From the NCBI RefSeq assembly GCF_900184935.1, contig NZ_FXYE01000001.1, positions 1,302,001 through 1,366,000 of the forward strand: a stretch of 64,000 nucleotides of DNA, given 5' to 3'. Position numbers and translations under genes: made by a program. Source of the stretch: Actibacterium lipolyticum. GTDB lineage: Bacteria > Pseudomonadota > Alphaproteobacteria > Rhodobacterales > Rhodobacteraceae. The notes under the pieces were generated by a model. It had not been told where the DNA came from, made no database searches, and worked only from the letters and a program-made list of their open reading frames with translations. This document shows, piece after piece, positions 8,757 to 17,759 of this stretch (the first letter of the stretch is position 1; each line of letters opens with the position of its first letter).

Positions 8757-9599
8757 TTAGCGTTGTTGGCGCCGCGCCATGAACGCAAGGCGTTCGAAAA
8801 GCTGCACATCCTGTTCGTTCTTCAACAGCGCGCCGTAAAGCTTGGGCAGGGCGTTACTGCCTTCGCGTTTCAGATCTTCGGGCGAAAGGTCTTCGGCAAG
8901 AAGAAGCTTCAGCCAATCCAGAACTTCCGACGTCGATGGCTTTTTCTTAAGCCCCTGCGTTTCGCGGATTTCATAGAATTGCGTCAAAGCAGCAGTCAAA
9001 AGCTGGGGCTTAAGGCCGGGGTGGTGGACCTCGACGATCTTTTTCATCACATCCATGTCGGGGAATCCGATGTAGTGGAAGAAACAGCGCCGCAAGAAGG
9101 CGTCTGGCAGCTCTTTTTCGTTATTCGAGGTGATGATCACGATGGGGCGCGTTTCCGCACGGACTGTCTCGCCGGTTTCGTAAACGTGGAACTCCATCCG
9201 GTCGAGTTCCTGCAAAAGGTCGTTGGGGAATTCGATGTCGGCCTTGTCGATCTCATCAATCAGCAGAACGGTTTTGTGCTTTGCCTCGAACGCCTGCCAC
9301 AACTTCCCTTTGCGAATATAGTTTTTGACGTCGTTCACACGTTCATCGCCCAACTGGCTATCACGCAAACGGCTTACGGCATCATATTCATAAAGCCCCT
9401 GCGCCGCACGCGTGGTCGACTTGATGTGCCATTCGATCATGGGCAGATTAAGCGAGGCCGCAACCTGCCGGGCAAGCTCTGTTTTACCTGTTCCAGGTTC
9501 GCCCTTAACCAGCAGTGGCCGCTCCAGCGCGACGGCGGCGTTCACTGCCACAGAAAGGTCTTCGGTGGCTACGTAAGTTTCCGTTCCGGCAAATTTCAT
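8757..9599 (-). CDS. MoxR-family AAA+ ATPase
   Basis: The protein is a compact AAA+ ATPase of the MoxR class with Walker A GEPGTGKT (residues 33-40), Walker B LLIDEID (112-118), sensor 1 in ITSNNEKELPDAFLRRC, and a C-terminal lid. The start at MKFAGTETYVAT (9599) fits homologues; in-frame ATGs at 9611 and 9626 would add a few residues. Such ATPases pair with VWA proteins to remodel or metallate enzymes. The natural partner is the CoxE-like gene at 5496-6680 on the same strand. Confidence 0.88.
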   Translation of the reverse strand: MKFAGTETYVATEDLSVAVNAAVALERPLLVKGEPGTGKTELARQVAASLNLPMIEWHIKSTTRAAQGLYEYDAVSRLRDSQLGDERVNDVKNYIRKGKLWQAFEAKHKTVLLIDEIDKADIEFPNDLLQELDRMEFHVYETGETVRAETRPIVIITSNNEKELPDAFLRRCFFHYIGFPDMDVMKKIVEVHHPGLKPQLLTAALTQFYEIRETQGLKKKPSTSEVLDWLKLLLAEDLSPEDLKREGSNALPKLYGALLKNEQDVQLFERLAFMARRQQR

Positions 9600-9777
9600 C
9601 TTTTTTCCCATGACGTGGCGGCGCATTGTGCAACCATTTTAACTAGGCTACAAAAAGCCTTAAAGCGGACTATATGCTAGTGACAAGCATGACGCATTCC
9701 GATAAAGCCTGCCGGAGGAGAGCCGGGTGACTGACGTTCCGACGACATTCGGGCCCGGCCTGCGAGAAGGAGCAGGT

Positions 9778-10200
9778 ATGAAAGCCGAAGTTTTCTTGCC
9801 CGACGATTACCGCCCGGCAGAAGACGAGCCGTTTATGAACGACCGTCAGCTGGAGTATTTTCGCCGCAAGTTGATTAACTGGAAGAACGATCTTCTGAAT
9901 GAAAGCCGTGAGACCATTGAGGGTCTCCAAGATAGCACCCGAAACATTCCCGATGTTGCAGACCGTGCATCTGAAGAAACCGATCGCGCATTAGAACTGC
10001 GTACTCGGGATCGTCAGCGTAAGCTCGTTGCGAAAATCGACTCGGCATTGCGCCGGATTGATGAAGGGGAATATGGGTACTGCGAAGACACCGGAGAGCC
10101 AATTTCCCTGAAGCGTCTGGATGCACGTCCGATTGCGACCATGAGCCTTGAAGCTCAGGAGCGTCACGAGCGGCGTGAAAAAGTTCACCGCGACGATTAA
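9778..10200 (+). CDS. dksA: RNA polymerase-binding regulator DksA, zinc-less type
   Basis: This 140-residue protein matches DksA, which binds the RNA polymerase secondary channel and works with ppGpp on rRNA and amino-acid promoters. The coiled coil carries the tip motif D59-x-x-D62-x-A64 needed for activity. The C-terminal zinc-finger fold (GEYGYCEDTGEPIS, then RPIATMSLEAQ) keeps only one cysteine, Cys102, of the usual four, as known for Rhodobacter DksA. The start at 9778 is preceded by AAGGAG at a 5-base gap; a GTG 51 bases upstream has poorer support. A terminator follows 28 bp after the stop. Confidence 0.9.
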   Translation: MKAEVFLPDDYRPAEDEPFMNDRQLEYFRRKLINWKNDLLNESRETIEGLQDSTRNIPDVADRASEETDRALELRTRDRQRKLVAKIDSALRRIDEGEYGYCEDTGEPISLKRLDARPIATMSLEAQERHERREKVHRDD

Positions 10201-10228
10201 TCGTCACGGGGATTGAAGGAAATACCAG

Positions 10229-10255
10229 CACCGGGGCAATTTGCCCCGGTGTTTC
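10229..10255 (+). terminator. rho-independent terminator after dksA
   Basis: CACCGGGGC (10229-10237) and GCCCCGGTG (10243-10251) form a perfect 9-bp stem around AATTT, followed by TTTCATT. It separates dksA from the monooxygenase gene 16 bp further on. Confidence 0.85.
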
Positions 10256-10270
10256 ATTAAGGAAGACACG

Positions 10271-11446
10271 ATGCTGATCGGGCGGAAGTTTACCGTTCTT
10301 GGGGGCGGTATTGGCGGGCTTGCTGCGGCGACCGCACTGGCTCAAAGGGGCGCGCAGGTTACCGTTCTGGAACAGGCGGACGCAATCCGCGAAGTCGGTG
10401 CAGGGATGCAGATCAGCCCGAACGGCGCCGCAGTTTTGCGCGGCCTTGGGCTTGGCCCGATGCTGGAAGATATGGGTGTGCGGGCGCGCGCTGTGCGTTT
10501 GGTGGATTTCCGAAAAAGCAGCAAGGTTCTGGAACTGGACTTGTCCAAAACCGATGGCGCTTATTATTTCGTACATCGCGCCGACCTTCATAACTTACTG
10601 GCAACCGCGGCCCGCGAGGCGGGCGTAAAGCTGCGCCTGCTGCAAAAAATCACCAACGTAGAGCTGTGCGGTGAAGAGGGGGTCCGCGTTACCTCGGCCC
10701 AAGGGGCAGAGCGTAAGGCGCAATTCCTGATTGGTGCAGACGGGCTTCATTCTGTGCTGCGCGATGTTGTAAACGGCCCCTCAACGCCTGAATTCACAGG
10801 GCAGGTGGCATGGCGCGCAACCGTACCAGTGGATGAATCGCGTGAGCCTGTCGTTACCGTACACATGGGCCCCGGACGCCACATCGTCAGCTATCCACTG
10901 CGCGGTGGGAAGGCGATGAATTTCGTCGCCGTCGAGGAACGCGACATCTGGGCCGAAGAAAGCTGGTCACACACGGATGACCCCGAAAACTTGCGGGCGG
11001 CTTTTGCGGGGTTTGCCCCTGACATTCGCGCACTGTTAGACCGCGTGGAAAGCGTGCATCTGTGGGGCCTGTTCCGGCATCCGGTTGCTGAAACCTGGTT
11101 CAAGGGAAACGCTGCGCTTATTGGCGATGCCGCCCACCCAACGCTGCCGTTCCTTGCCCAAGGTGCGAATATGGCGCTTGAGGATGCGTGGGCTTTGACC
11201 TCTGCGTTGGCAAATAATGATGACACACAACAAGCTCTTGCCGCTTATCAGGCGGTTCGCCGGAAGCGGTGCGAAAAGATCGTTGATGCGGCGTCCAAGA
11301 ACGCGCGGAATTACCACCTTAGCTTTCCACCGCTACGTTTCGCAGCACACACCGCGCTGCGCGTCGGTGGGGCGCTTGCGCCAAGTGTTATGTTGGGCAA
11401 ATTCGACTGGCTTTACGGATATGACGTTACCCAAACCTGTCCGTGA
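10271..11446 (+). CDS. FAD-dependent aromatic-hydroxylase-like monooxygenase
   Basis: The 391-residue protein is a class A flavin monooxygenase. It has the FAD loop VLGGGIGGLAAA (residues 9-20), the DG motif FLIGADGLHSVLR near 155 and the GD motif ALIGDAAHPTLPF near 281. Overall similarity is to salicylate or 3-hydroxybenzoate hydroxylases, which hydroxylate an aromatic ring with NAD(P)H and oxygen, but no catabolic neighbours narrow the substrate. The start at 10271 is 11 bases after AAGGAAG. It may be co-transcribed with the agmatinase gene 102 bp downstream, although nothing links them functionally. Confidence 0.75.
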   Translation: MLIGRKFTVLGGGIGGLAAATALAQRGAQVTVLEQADAIREVGAGMQISPNGAAVLRGLGLGPMLEDMGVRARAVRLVDFRKSSKVLELDLSKTDGAYYFVHRADLHNLLATAAREAGVKLRLLQKITNVELCGEEGVRVTSAQGAERKAQFLIGADGLHSVLRDVVNGPSTPEFTGQVAWRATVPVDESREPVVTVHMGPGRHIVSYPLRGGKAMNFVAVEERDIWAEESWSHTDDPENLRAAFAGFAPDIRALLDRVESVHLWGLFRHPVAETWFKGNAALIGDAAHPTLPFLAQGANMALEDAWALTSALANNDDTQQALAAYQAVRRKRCEKIVDAASKNARNYHLSFPPLRFAAHTALRVGGALAPSVMLGKFDWLYGYDVTQTCP

Positions 11447-11548
11447 TTGTGGGGCTGGTGTTCGGCAAATCCTCAGCTAATCTGTTGCAAACGAAGCGGT
11501 GTGTTGCCGCTTTCCAAGTTATCTAATCGTCAGCAAGGAACAATAGAA

Positions 11549-12538
11549 ATGGCGCTGGAAGATGCTTCAAAAGAGGTCGATAACGCATTCACACGAAAAG
11601 GTTTTCGTGGATTGGCGTTTGAAAATGCCTTTGCCGGTGCGACCAGTTTCCTGCGGCGGACATACACAAAAGACCTGACCGGCGTTGATCTGGCGATAAC
11701 GGGTATTCCGTTTGATCAGGCCGTCACCAACCGCCCCGGCACGCGGCTTGGCCCCCGCGCCATCCGCGAGGCGTCGGCGCTTCAGGCGTTTGATCCGCCC
11801 TATGGTTGGGGGTTTGACCCGTTGGAAGAGTTCAACATCGCTGATTACGGCGATATGGCGTTTGACTATGCGAACACCTCGGCCTTTCCGGCGGCACTTA
11901 CGGCGCATATCGCGGGTATCCTGGATGCAGGCGCGGGCAGCATCACATTGGGCGGCGATCACTATATATCGTTCCCGATCCTGAAGGCCTATGCCGACAA
12001 ATTCGGCCCGCTTTCGCTTTTGCATTTTGATGCGCATTCCGACACATGGGCCGATGACGACATGGATCGGATCGATCACGGAACGATGTTCTATAAGGCC
12101 GTTAAGCTTGGCCTGATTGATCCAAAGCGTTCAATGCAGGTGGGCATTCGCACGGAAAACCCCGACACCTTGGGCGTAAACATCATTGATGCCCGTGAAG
12201 TGCACGAAAAAGGCCCGCAGGCCGCCGTGGCAAAGATCAAAGAGATTTTGGGCGACCGTCCGACCTACCTGACCTTCGACATCGATGCGCTTGACCCGGC
12301 CTATGCTCCGGGGACGGGTACGCCGGTTTGGGGCGGGCTGACCAGTGCGCAAGCCGCGATTATGCTGCGTGATCTGGCAGGGATAAACATGGTCGGCGGT
12401 GACGTGGTTGAGGTTTCGCCGCCCTTTGACACCACAGGTGCTACAGCCGTCGCAGGGGCGCATGTCGCGATGGAGCTTCTGTGCCTATGGTGCTGGAACA
12501 AAAGAGAAAACAAAGATCGGACTGATAGTTCAAAATGA
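11549..12538 (+). CDS. speB: agmatinase-type ureohydrolase
   Basis: The 329-residue protein is a member of the arginase/agmatinase family, hydrolysing a guanidino group to an amine and urea with a binuclear Mn site. Metal motifs are GGDHY near residue 137, HFDAHSD near 157 and TFDIDALDP near 240, all complete. The GTGTPVWGG loop is agmatinase-like. The ATG at 11549 follows AAGGAACAATAGAA. Agmatine as substrate is inferred; guanidinobutyrate or guanidinopropionate are alternatives. A second, different family member lies at the window's right edge. Confidence 0.8.
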   Translation: MALEDASKEVDNAFTRKGFRGLAFENAFAGATSFLRRTYTKDLTGVDLAITGIPFDQAVTNRPGTRLGPRAIREASALQAFDPPYGWGFDPLEEFNIADYGDMAFDYANTSAFPAALTAHIAGILDAGAGSITLGGDHYISFPILKAYADKFGPLSLLHFDAHSDTWADDDMDRIDHGTMFYKAVKLGLIDPKRSMQVGIRTENPDTLGVNIIDAREVHEKGPQAAVAKIKEILGDRPTYLTFDIDALDPAYAPGTGTPVWGGLTSAQAAIMLRDLAGINMVGGDVVEVSPPFDTTGATAVAGAHVAMELLCLWCWNKRENKDRTDSSK

Positions 12539-12600
12539 TCTTGGGCAGCCATGCGCCCGTCCAGTGAATGAATGATCAGCCGAGATTGGAGAGACGCTGC

Positions 12601-13065
12601 ATGAGCGGTTATTTGGTCAACACAGTCGCGGTCGTTGCTGTGATTTTGGTTTTAGCGTCAGCTTACGTCCGCTTTGTGCCGACTGTTCCTGATCGTTGGC
12701 ATATCGATCCGCTGACGGCCGCTTCGCCCGGTCAGGCCGGCGTTTTGGCGCGTGTCAACGGCGGGGATATCGTGCCAATAGGCTATGATGAGGGTTCGGC
12801 AGAATTGCTTGCCCGTTTGGACAAGATCATTCGTGCGACACCGCGAACAAAGCATATCGCTGGCAGTATCGAAGACGGGCGTTTGACTTATCTAACCCGC
12901 TCGCGTGGGTTCGGATTTCCAGACTTTGCAACGGTCACAGTTGAACAGGTGGATGGGCAAAGCTTTCCGGTAATTTTGTCGCGCCTTCGGTTTGGAAAAT
13001 CGGACCTAGGCGTCAACCGCCGCCGCGTTTCTGGCTGGTTGTCCGCGTTGGAACAGCGCGGGTGA
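12601..13065 (+). CDS. DUF1499-family protein
   Basis: The 154-residue product has one N-terminal hydrophobic helix (VAVVAVILVLASAYVRF) followed by a DUF1499-like domain with VPDRWHIDP, LARLDKIIRATPRTKHI and LTYLTRSRGFGFPDFATV, so it is probably anchored in the membrane with the domain outside. The ATG at 12601 follows GGAGAG at 8 bases. Function is unknown. It lies alone between the agmatinase and prfA genes. Confidence 0.7.
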   Translation: MSGYLVNTVAVVAVILVLASAYVRFVPTVPDRWHIDPLTAASPGQAGVLARVNGGDIVPIGYDEGSAELLARLDKIIRATPRTKHIAGSIEDGRLTYLTRSRGFGFPDFATVTVEQVDGQSFPVILSRLRFGKSDLGVNRRRVSGWLSALEQRG

Positions 13066-13177
13066 GGCTGGCCATTGCGGCTATGGCGAGCCACGAAGAG
13101 TAGGCGAACCTCGTTCCAATCCATCGCGGCGGGCGACGCCCCCTTGACCACGCGGTCGTGGTGCGCAAAAGAACACC

Positions 13178-14230
13178 ATGGTTCCCTTTGATAAATTAGA
13201 TCAGATCACCCAACGCTTTCAGTTCCTTGAGGCAAAGCTTGCCACGGGGGCGATGGATGATTTTGCCCAGATCAGCCGTGAATACGCTGAGCTTAAGCCC
13301 GTCGCGGATCAGATCGCGGAATATCGCCAACTTCTGGATGACATCGCAGAGTCCGAGCTGATGCTTGAAGACCCTGAGATGAAAGAATTGGCCGAGGATG
13401 AGCTGCAAACGCTTCAATCCCGTGTCCCCGAAGCGGAAGAGGCGCTGCAACTTGCGCTTTTGCCCAAAGATGCGGCTGACGCGCGTGCGGCGATCATCGA
13501 AATTCGCCCCGGTACAGGCGGCGACGAAGCCGCGCTTTTCGCGGGTGACCTTTTGCGGATGTACCAGCGTTATGCGGAAAAGCAGGGCTGGAAGTTCGAG
13601 ATTATCGAAGAATCGCAAAGTGAACTTGGCGGGATCAAAGAGGTCGTTGCCAATGTTCTGGGGCAGGGCGTGTTCGCGCGTCTGAAATACGAATCCGGCG
13701 TTCACCGCGTTCAGCGCGTGCCAACGACAGAGTCGGGCGGGCGCGTTCATACCTCGGCTGCGACGGTCGCTGTTTTGCCCGAGGCGGAAGAGGTCGACAT
13801 CGACATTCCTGCCGGTGACATCCGAATTGATACAATGCGTGCAAGTGGTGCGGGCGGCCAGCACGTTAACACCACGGATTCGGCTGTTAGGATTACTCAC
13901 CTGCCAACCGGGCTGATTGTCACCAGTTCTGAAAAGTCGCAGCACCGGAACCGTGAAATCGCGATGCAGGTTCTGCGAAGCCGTCTTTACGATCTTGAAC
14001 GCCAACGGGTGGACAACGAACGTTCAGCCGACCGTAAGGCACAAGTGGGCAGCGGGGACCGTTCCGAACGGATCAGAACCTATAATTTCCCGCAGGGCCG
14101 CATGACGGACCACCGTATCAACCTGACGCTTTATAAGCTGGATCAGGTGATGCAGGGCGATCTGGACGAGGTAATCGACGCGCTGATCTCGGACGATCAG
14201 GCCCGCAAACTGGCCGAGATGGAAGGATGA
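13178..14230 (+). CDS. prfA: peptide chain release factor 1
   Basis: The 350-residue protein is RF1, which reads UAA and UAG and triggers peptide release. The GGQ catalytic tripeptide is present in [17 protein letters not shown] near residue 227, and the codon-recognition PxT motif is PTT in [13 protein letters not shown] near residue 183. Length and domain order are normal. Its last codon overlaps prmC (ATGA), the standard pairing of a release factor with its GGQ methylase. A small 6-bp-arm hairpin (13147-13162) lies 15 bases before the start. Confidence 0.95.
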   Translation: MVPFDKLDQITQRFQFLEAKLATGAMDDFAQISREYAELKPVADQIAEYRQLLDDIAESELMLEDPEMKELAEDELQTLQSRVPEAEEALQLALLPKDAADARAAIIEIRPGTGGDEAALFAGDLLRMYQRYAEKQGWKFEIIEESQSELGGIKEVVANVLGQGVFARLKYESGVHRVQRVPTTESGGRVHTSAATVAVLPEAEEVDIDIPAGDIRIDTMRASGAGGQHVNTTDSAVRITHLPTGLIVTSSEKSQHRNREIAMQVLRSRLYDLERQRVDNERSADRKAQVGSGDRSERIRTYNFPQGRMTDHRINLTLYKLDQVMQGDLDEVIDALISDDQARKLAEMEG

Positions 14231-15063
14231 GCCGCACCGTCGGTGCCGCGATGAAAGATGCCGCCGAGGCGCTTTCGCGTGCAGGTGTGGAAAGCGCGGC
14301 AAAAGATGCGCGGCTGTTGATGGCGCGCACGCTTGGCCGGTCAATCCCGGACCCAACCGACCAGTTGAACGAAGCCGATGAACAGCTTTTCGCAGACTTG
14401 GTTGACCGGCGTATTGCGCGCGAACCTCTGTCGCACATCCTTGGTCAGCGCGCTTTCTTTAAGCACGAGTTTCACGTCTCAAAAGATGTTCTTGATCCAC
14501 GGCCCGAAACCGAGGCGCTGGTGGTTGAGGCGCTTTCGCATCCCTTCGAAACTGTGGTCGATCTTGGCGTAGGGTCTGGTGCGATCCTTTTGTCATTGTT
14601 GGCAGAGCGGCCCACCGCGCGCGGGCTTGGCACCGATAAATCACAGGCTGCGCTGGCGGTTGCTCAGCAGAACGCTCAACGTCTTGGTGTCGCGGAACGT
14701 TGCGAATTCAAGTGTTCGGATTGGTTCGAAGACGTGGATGGCCGGTTTGATCTGATCGTATCGAACCCGCCATATATCGCCGCCGATGAAATGCCCGCCC
14801 TTGCGCCCGAGCTTTCTTACGAACCGGAAATGGCGCTGACCGATCATGCCGATGGGCTGTCCGCGTATCGCGCGATTGCGGCCGGTGCGTTAGGGCACCT
14901 GACCCCCGGTGGCGCGCTGATGGTAGAGATCGGGCCAACCCAAGCCGCCGATGTGCGCGCGATTTTTCAGGCGGCGGGGCTTGAAAATGTGGTTGTCCGT
15001 CCCGACCTTGATGGCAGGGACCGCGTTGTTTCTGCGCGGGCCCCGGCAACCAAACCGTTCTAA
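14227..15063 (+). CDS. prmC: release factor glutamine methyltransferase
   Basis: This 278-residue enzyme methylates the GGQ glutamine of release factors, using SAM. The signature NPPY is present in [11 protein letters not shown] near residue 179, and the SAM-binding loop is [15 protein letters not shown] near 118. The N-terminal helical domain (1-75) is normal for PrmC. It is translationally coupled to prfA, its substrate gene. Confidence 0.93.
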   Translation: MSRTVGAAMKDAAEALSRAGVESAAKDARLLMARTLGRSIPDPTDQLNEADEQLFADLVDRRIAREPLSHILGQRAFFKHEFHVSKDVLDPRPETEALVVEALSHPFETVVDLGVGSGAILLSLLAERPTARGLGTDKSQAALAVAQQNAQRLGVAERCEFKCSDWFEDVDGRFDLIVSNPPYIAADEMPALAPELSYEPEMALTDHADGLSAYRAIAAGALGHLTPGGALMVEIGPTQAADVRAIFQAAGLENVVVRPDLDGRDRVVSARAPATKPF

Positions 15064-15189
15064 ACAGTTGCCTGCTGCGCATAGATTTTGCCAAAATAGC
15101 ATCTCTTGCGCATTTTTTGCTTGTCTTGCTGCGAATGCCATGGTTATTCGAACAAGCGAGCGGCGGGATGCTACATGCGGTCCCCCTCG

Positions 15190-15280
15190 TGGTATAAGCC
15201 AGACAATCGCCCGGACCCGGTGAGGACTGCGCAAAAGGCGCAGCACGGGTTCGAAGAAGCCACTATAAGGCTGGAACCAG
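15190..15280 (+). ncRNA. possible structured 5' leader of the DUF4167 gene
   Basis: In the 226 bp before the DUF4167 start, bases 15216-15249 fold into a two-level hairpin: an inner CTGCGC/GCGCAG stem with loop AAAAG, an internal bulge, and an outer CCCG-TG/CACGGG stem. Flanking AGCC (about 15197) and GGCT (about 15271) could close an outer helix. It has no U-run, so it is not a plain terminator. It may be a leader element or a chance fold; covariation has not been tested. Confidence 0.3.
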
Positions 15281-15289
15281 ATAAAAAAC

Positions 15290-15886
15290 ATGAGATCATC
15301 TAAGTCACGTTCGCGGTCGAAATCGAACCGCTCGCGCTCTATGGGCAACATCGTCAACCGTGTGTTTGACAGTTCTGGCCCCGAGGGCAAGGTGCGCGGT
15401 ACACCGCAACAAATCATTGAAAAATACAATCAACTGGCACGTGATGCGCAGCTGAGTAATGACCGCGTCGCGGCTGAAAACTTTCAGCAACACGCCGAAC
15501 ATTACACAAGGCTTCTAAGCGAAGCGCAGCGTGAACAAGACGCACGTCGCGAACAGCAAGAACAGCAACAGCAGGGCCGTGATCGTCAGCGCGACAATCG
15601 TGATCAGCGCAACGATCAGCAAAACCAACAGCCCGAAGTGGTTAACGCTGACTCGCAGCCTCAGCCCCAAGGGCAACCCCAGCCTGAACTTGAGCAGAAG
15701 CCAAAAGAGCCTTCTAAGCCGGTCGTTTCTGATGTGATCGACATCAACGAAGGCGATGCTGACAGCGGCTTGGTGGAAACACCCGAAGAAAAGCCAGCAC
15801 CGCGCAAGCGCACGCGCAAAAAGCCGGTTGCTAAGCCTGTAGAAGATACAGGCGAAGAAGCGCCACAGGCACCCGCTGCCGAATAA
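15290..15886 (+). CDS. DUF4167 protein, disordered Gln-rich RNA-binding type
   Basis: The 198-residue protein has an N-terminal Arg/Ser-rich tract (MRSSKSRSRSKSNRSRS), a conserved helical domain (about 18-85, GNIVNRVFDSSGPEGKVRGTP then QLARDAQLSNDRVAAENFQQHAEHY) that defines DUF4167, and a low-complexity Gln/Arg/Pro/Glu tail. The family is restricted largely to alphaproteobacteria. The basic, disordered composition suggests nucleic-acid binding; function is otherwise unknown. It converges on rsmA with a 12-bp gap and no evident terminator. Confidence 0.82.
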   Translation: MRSSKSRSRSKSNRSRSMGNIVNRVFDSSGPEGKVRGTPQQIIEKYNQLARDAQLSNDRVAAENFQQHAEHYTRLLSEAQREQDARREQQEQQQQGRDRQRDNRDQRNDQQNQQPEVVNADSQPQPQGQPQPELEQKPKEPSKPVVSDVIDINEGDADSGLVETPEEKPAPRKRTRKKPVAKPVEDTGEEAPQAPAAE

Positions 15887-15898
15887 GTCGGACTGAAT

Positions 15899-16744
15899 TC
15901 AGCCCTTGCCCGCCACCGCGCGGGCAAGCGCGCAAAACCCTTCGATTGAAACCTGTTCGGCGCGCAACGTGGGCTCCAACCCGGCTTCTTTCAAAACCTC
16001 TTCGATATTTGGCGCAACGCCCTTCAGGCTGGCCCGCAGCATTTTGCGGCGCTGATTGAACGCGGCTGCGACAACGCGGCTAAGCACTTTGTAATCCGCT
16101 GGAAATAGGGGCGTTTCACGGCGTGTGAGATGTACCACCGCAGAATGGATCTTTGGGGGCGGCGTGAAGGCTTCTGGCGGCAGCGTCATTACGATCTTCG
16201 CCTCGGCCCGCCACTGAGACAGGATCGCCAAGCGCCCATAGGTTTTCGACCCGGGTTGAGCGACGATCCGTTCGGCCACTTCTTTTTGAAACATCAGGGT
16301 CAGGCTGTCCCAGAAGGGGGGCCACTGTGCTGGGGTCAACCAGCGCACCAAAAGTTCCGTGCCGACGTTATACGGCAGGTTTGCCACAACGCGGATTGGT
16401 GGGGTTAGGTGGGCTGTAACGTCTAGGTCCAGCGCGTCGGCGTTTATCACCTCTAACCGGTCGGGATATTCGGCTGAAATCTCTGCTAGGGCCGCCATGC
16501 AGCGTGGATCTTTTTCAACCGCCAGGACGCGGCGCGCACCTTCGGCCAACAGACCGCGGGTCAGGCCGCCGGGGCCGGGGCCCACTTCCAGCACATCACA
16601 GCCGGTCAAATCGCCTGCTTGCCGTGCGATTTTGGCTGTAAGGTTTAGATCCAGCAAGAAATTCTGCCCAAGCGACTTTTTCGCCGAAAGCTCGTGCGTG
16701 GCGATGACTTCTCGCAGGGGCGGCAATCTGTCAATCGCGCTCAT
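15899..16744 (-). CDS. rsmA: 16S rRNA dimethyladenosine transferase
   Basis: The 281-residue protein is RsmA (KsgA), which dimethylates two adjacent adenines near the 3' end of 16S rRNA during 30S assembly. Visible motifs are [13 protein letters not shown] at the N-terminus, the SAM loop [16 protein letters not shown] near residue 51 and the catalytic [11 protein letters not shown] near 121. It is the last gene of the lptF-lptG-lptD-surA-pdxA-rsmA series, an order conserved in many proteobacteria, and lies 40 bp after pdxA. Confidence 0.94.
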   Translation of the reverse strand: MSAIDRLPPLREVIATHELSAKKSLGQNFLLDLNLTAKIARQAGDLTGCDVLEVGPGPGGLTRGLLAEGARRVLAVEKDPRCMAALAEISAEYPDRLEVINADALDLDVTAHLTPPIRVVANLPYNVGTELLVRWLTPAQWPPFWDSLTLMFQKEVAERIVAQPGSKTYGRLAILSQWRAEAKIVMTLPPEAFTPPPKIHSAVVHLTRRETPLFPADYKVLSRVVAAAFNQRRKMLRASLKGVAPNIEEVLKEAGLEPTLRAEQVSIEGFCALARAVAGKG

Positions 16745-16784
16745 TTAGCTTTCTTTCTTTGTTGTTAGACCGGCGGATGGAACC

Positions 16785-17759
16785 CTAGTCGCCACGCGCC
16801 TTGGCCATATAGTCCGCCATTTGCAGGGCTTCAATCAGGCTGCCAGCATCTGCGATACCTTTGCCCGCAATATCAAACGCTGTCCCATGATCCGGAGAGG
16901 TGCGGATAAACGGCAAGCCCAGCGTGACGTTCACGCCGCCTGCGAAATCCAACGTCTTGATCGGGATCAGTGCCTGATCGTGGTACATCCCGATGGCGGC
17001 GTCGTACCGGGCGCGTGCCGGGGCGTGGAACATCGTGTCGGCGGGAAAGGGGCCCGTCAGGTTCATCCCTTCGGCGCGCAGCTTTTCCAAAACCGGAGTG
17101 ATCAGCGTAATCTCTTCCGTTCCCATTTTGCCGCCTTCGCCCGCGTGCGGGTTCAGCCCAGCCACCGCGATGCGTGGGGTTTCGATGCCAAAGTCGTGGA
17201 TCAACGCGGCATGGGTGATACGCACCGTGCTTTCCAACAGCTCTTCGGTCAGCGCGGCTGGGACTTCTGACAGGGGAATGTGGATGGTCGTTGGCACGAC
17301 CTTAAGCGCGTCACAGGCCAGCATCATAACCACACGTTCGACACCAGCCAAAGCGGCCAGATATTCTGTGTGGCCGGGATAGGCAAAGCCCGCGCCATCT
17401 TGCAGCGCCTGTTTGTTGATCGGGTTCGTGCAAACGGCAGATGCGTGGCCTTCTTGGGTCAGCTCGACGGCGCGCGCGATGCCGGAAATGACTGCGGCTG
17501 CATTTTCTGCCGCCGGAGCGCCGGGCGTTGCGGGCGCTGGATAGGTCTGACGCAATACGGGCAGGGCGGTTGCAGAAACATGCACAGCCTCGGCTGGATC
17601 ATGAATTTCGTGATGCGGTGTCCCAGAGGGCAAATGCGCCGGGTCACCGATCCAGAAAAACGGCAACCGAGCGCCCAGTTCTTCCCACGATTTTACCGTG
17701 ATCTCTGGTCCAACACCGGCGGGTTCGCCCGCCGTTAGGGCGATTGGTGCACGGGTCAT
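16785..17759 (-). CDS. pdxA: 4-hydroxythreonine-4-phosphate dehydrogenase
   Basis: The 324-residue enzyme oxidises 4-hydroxythreonine-4-phosphate with NAD(P) in the DXP-dependent route to pyridoxal phosphate. Recognisable segments are LTAGEPAGVGPEIT at the N-terminus, FAYPGHTEYLA, the metal-binding MYHDQALIPIKTLDF and RTSPDHGTAFDIAGKG near the C-terminus. Its start overlaps the surA stop (ATGA), so translation is coupled. Confidence 0.94.
   Translation of the reverse strand: MTRAPIALTAGEPAGVGPEITVKSWEELGARLPFFWIGDPAHLPSGTPHHEIHDPAEAVHVSATALPVLRQTYPAPATPGAPAAENAAAVISGIARAVELTQEGHASAVCTNPINKQALQDGAGFAYPGHTEYLAALAGVERVVMMLACDALKVVPTTIHIPLSEVPAALTEELLESTVRITHAALIHDFGIETPRIAVAGLNPHAGEGGKMGTEEITLITPVLEKLRAEGMNLTGPFPADTMFHAPARARYDAAIGMYHDQALIPIKTLDFAGGVNVTLGLPFIRTSPDHGTAFDIAGKGIADAGSLIEALQMADYMAKARGD

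Noticed and set aside
13147-13162. Six-base hairpin just upstream of prfA
   Set aside because: The stem is short and there is no U-run; it is neither a terminator nor clearly conserved.
15540-15700. CAG/CAA-rich low-complexity tract
   Set aside because: It encodes the Gln-rich disordered region of the DUF4167 protein, which is usual in this family.
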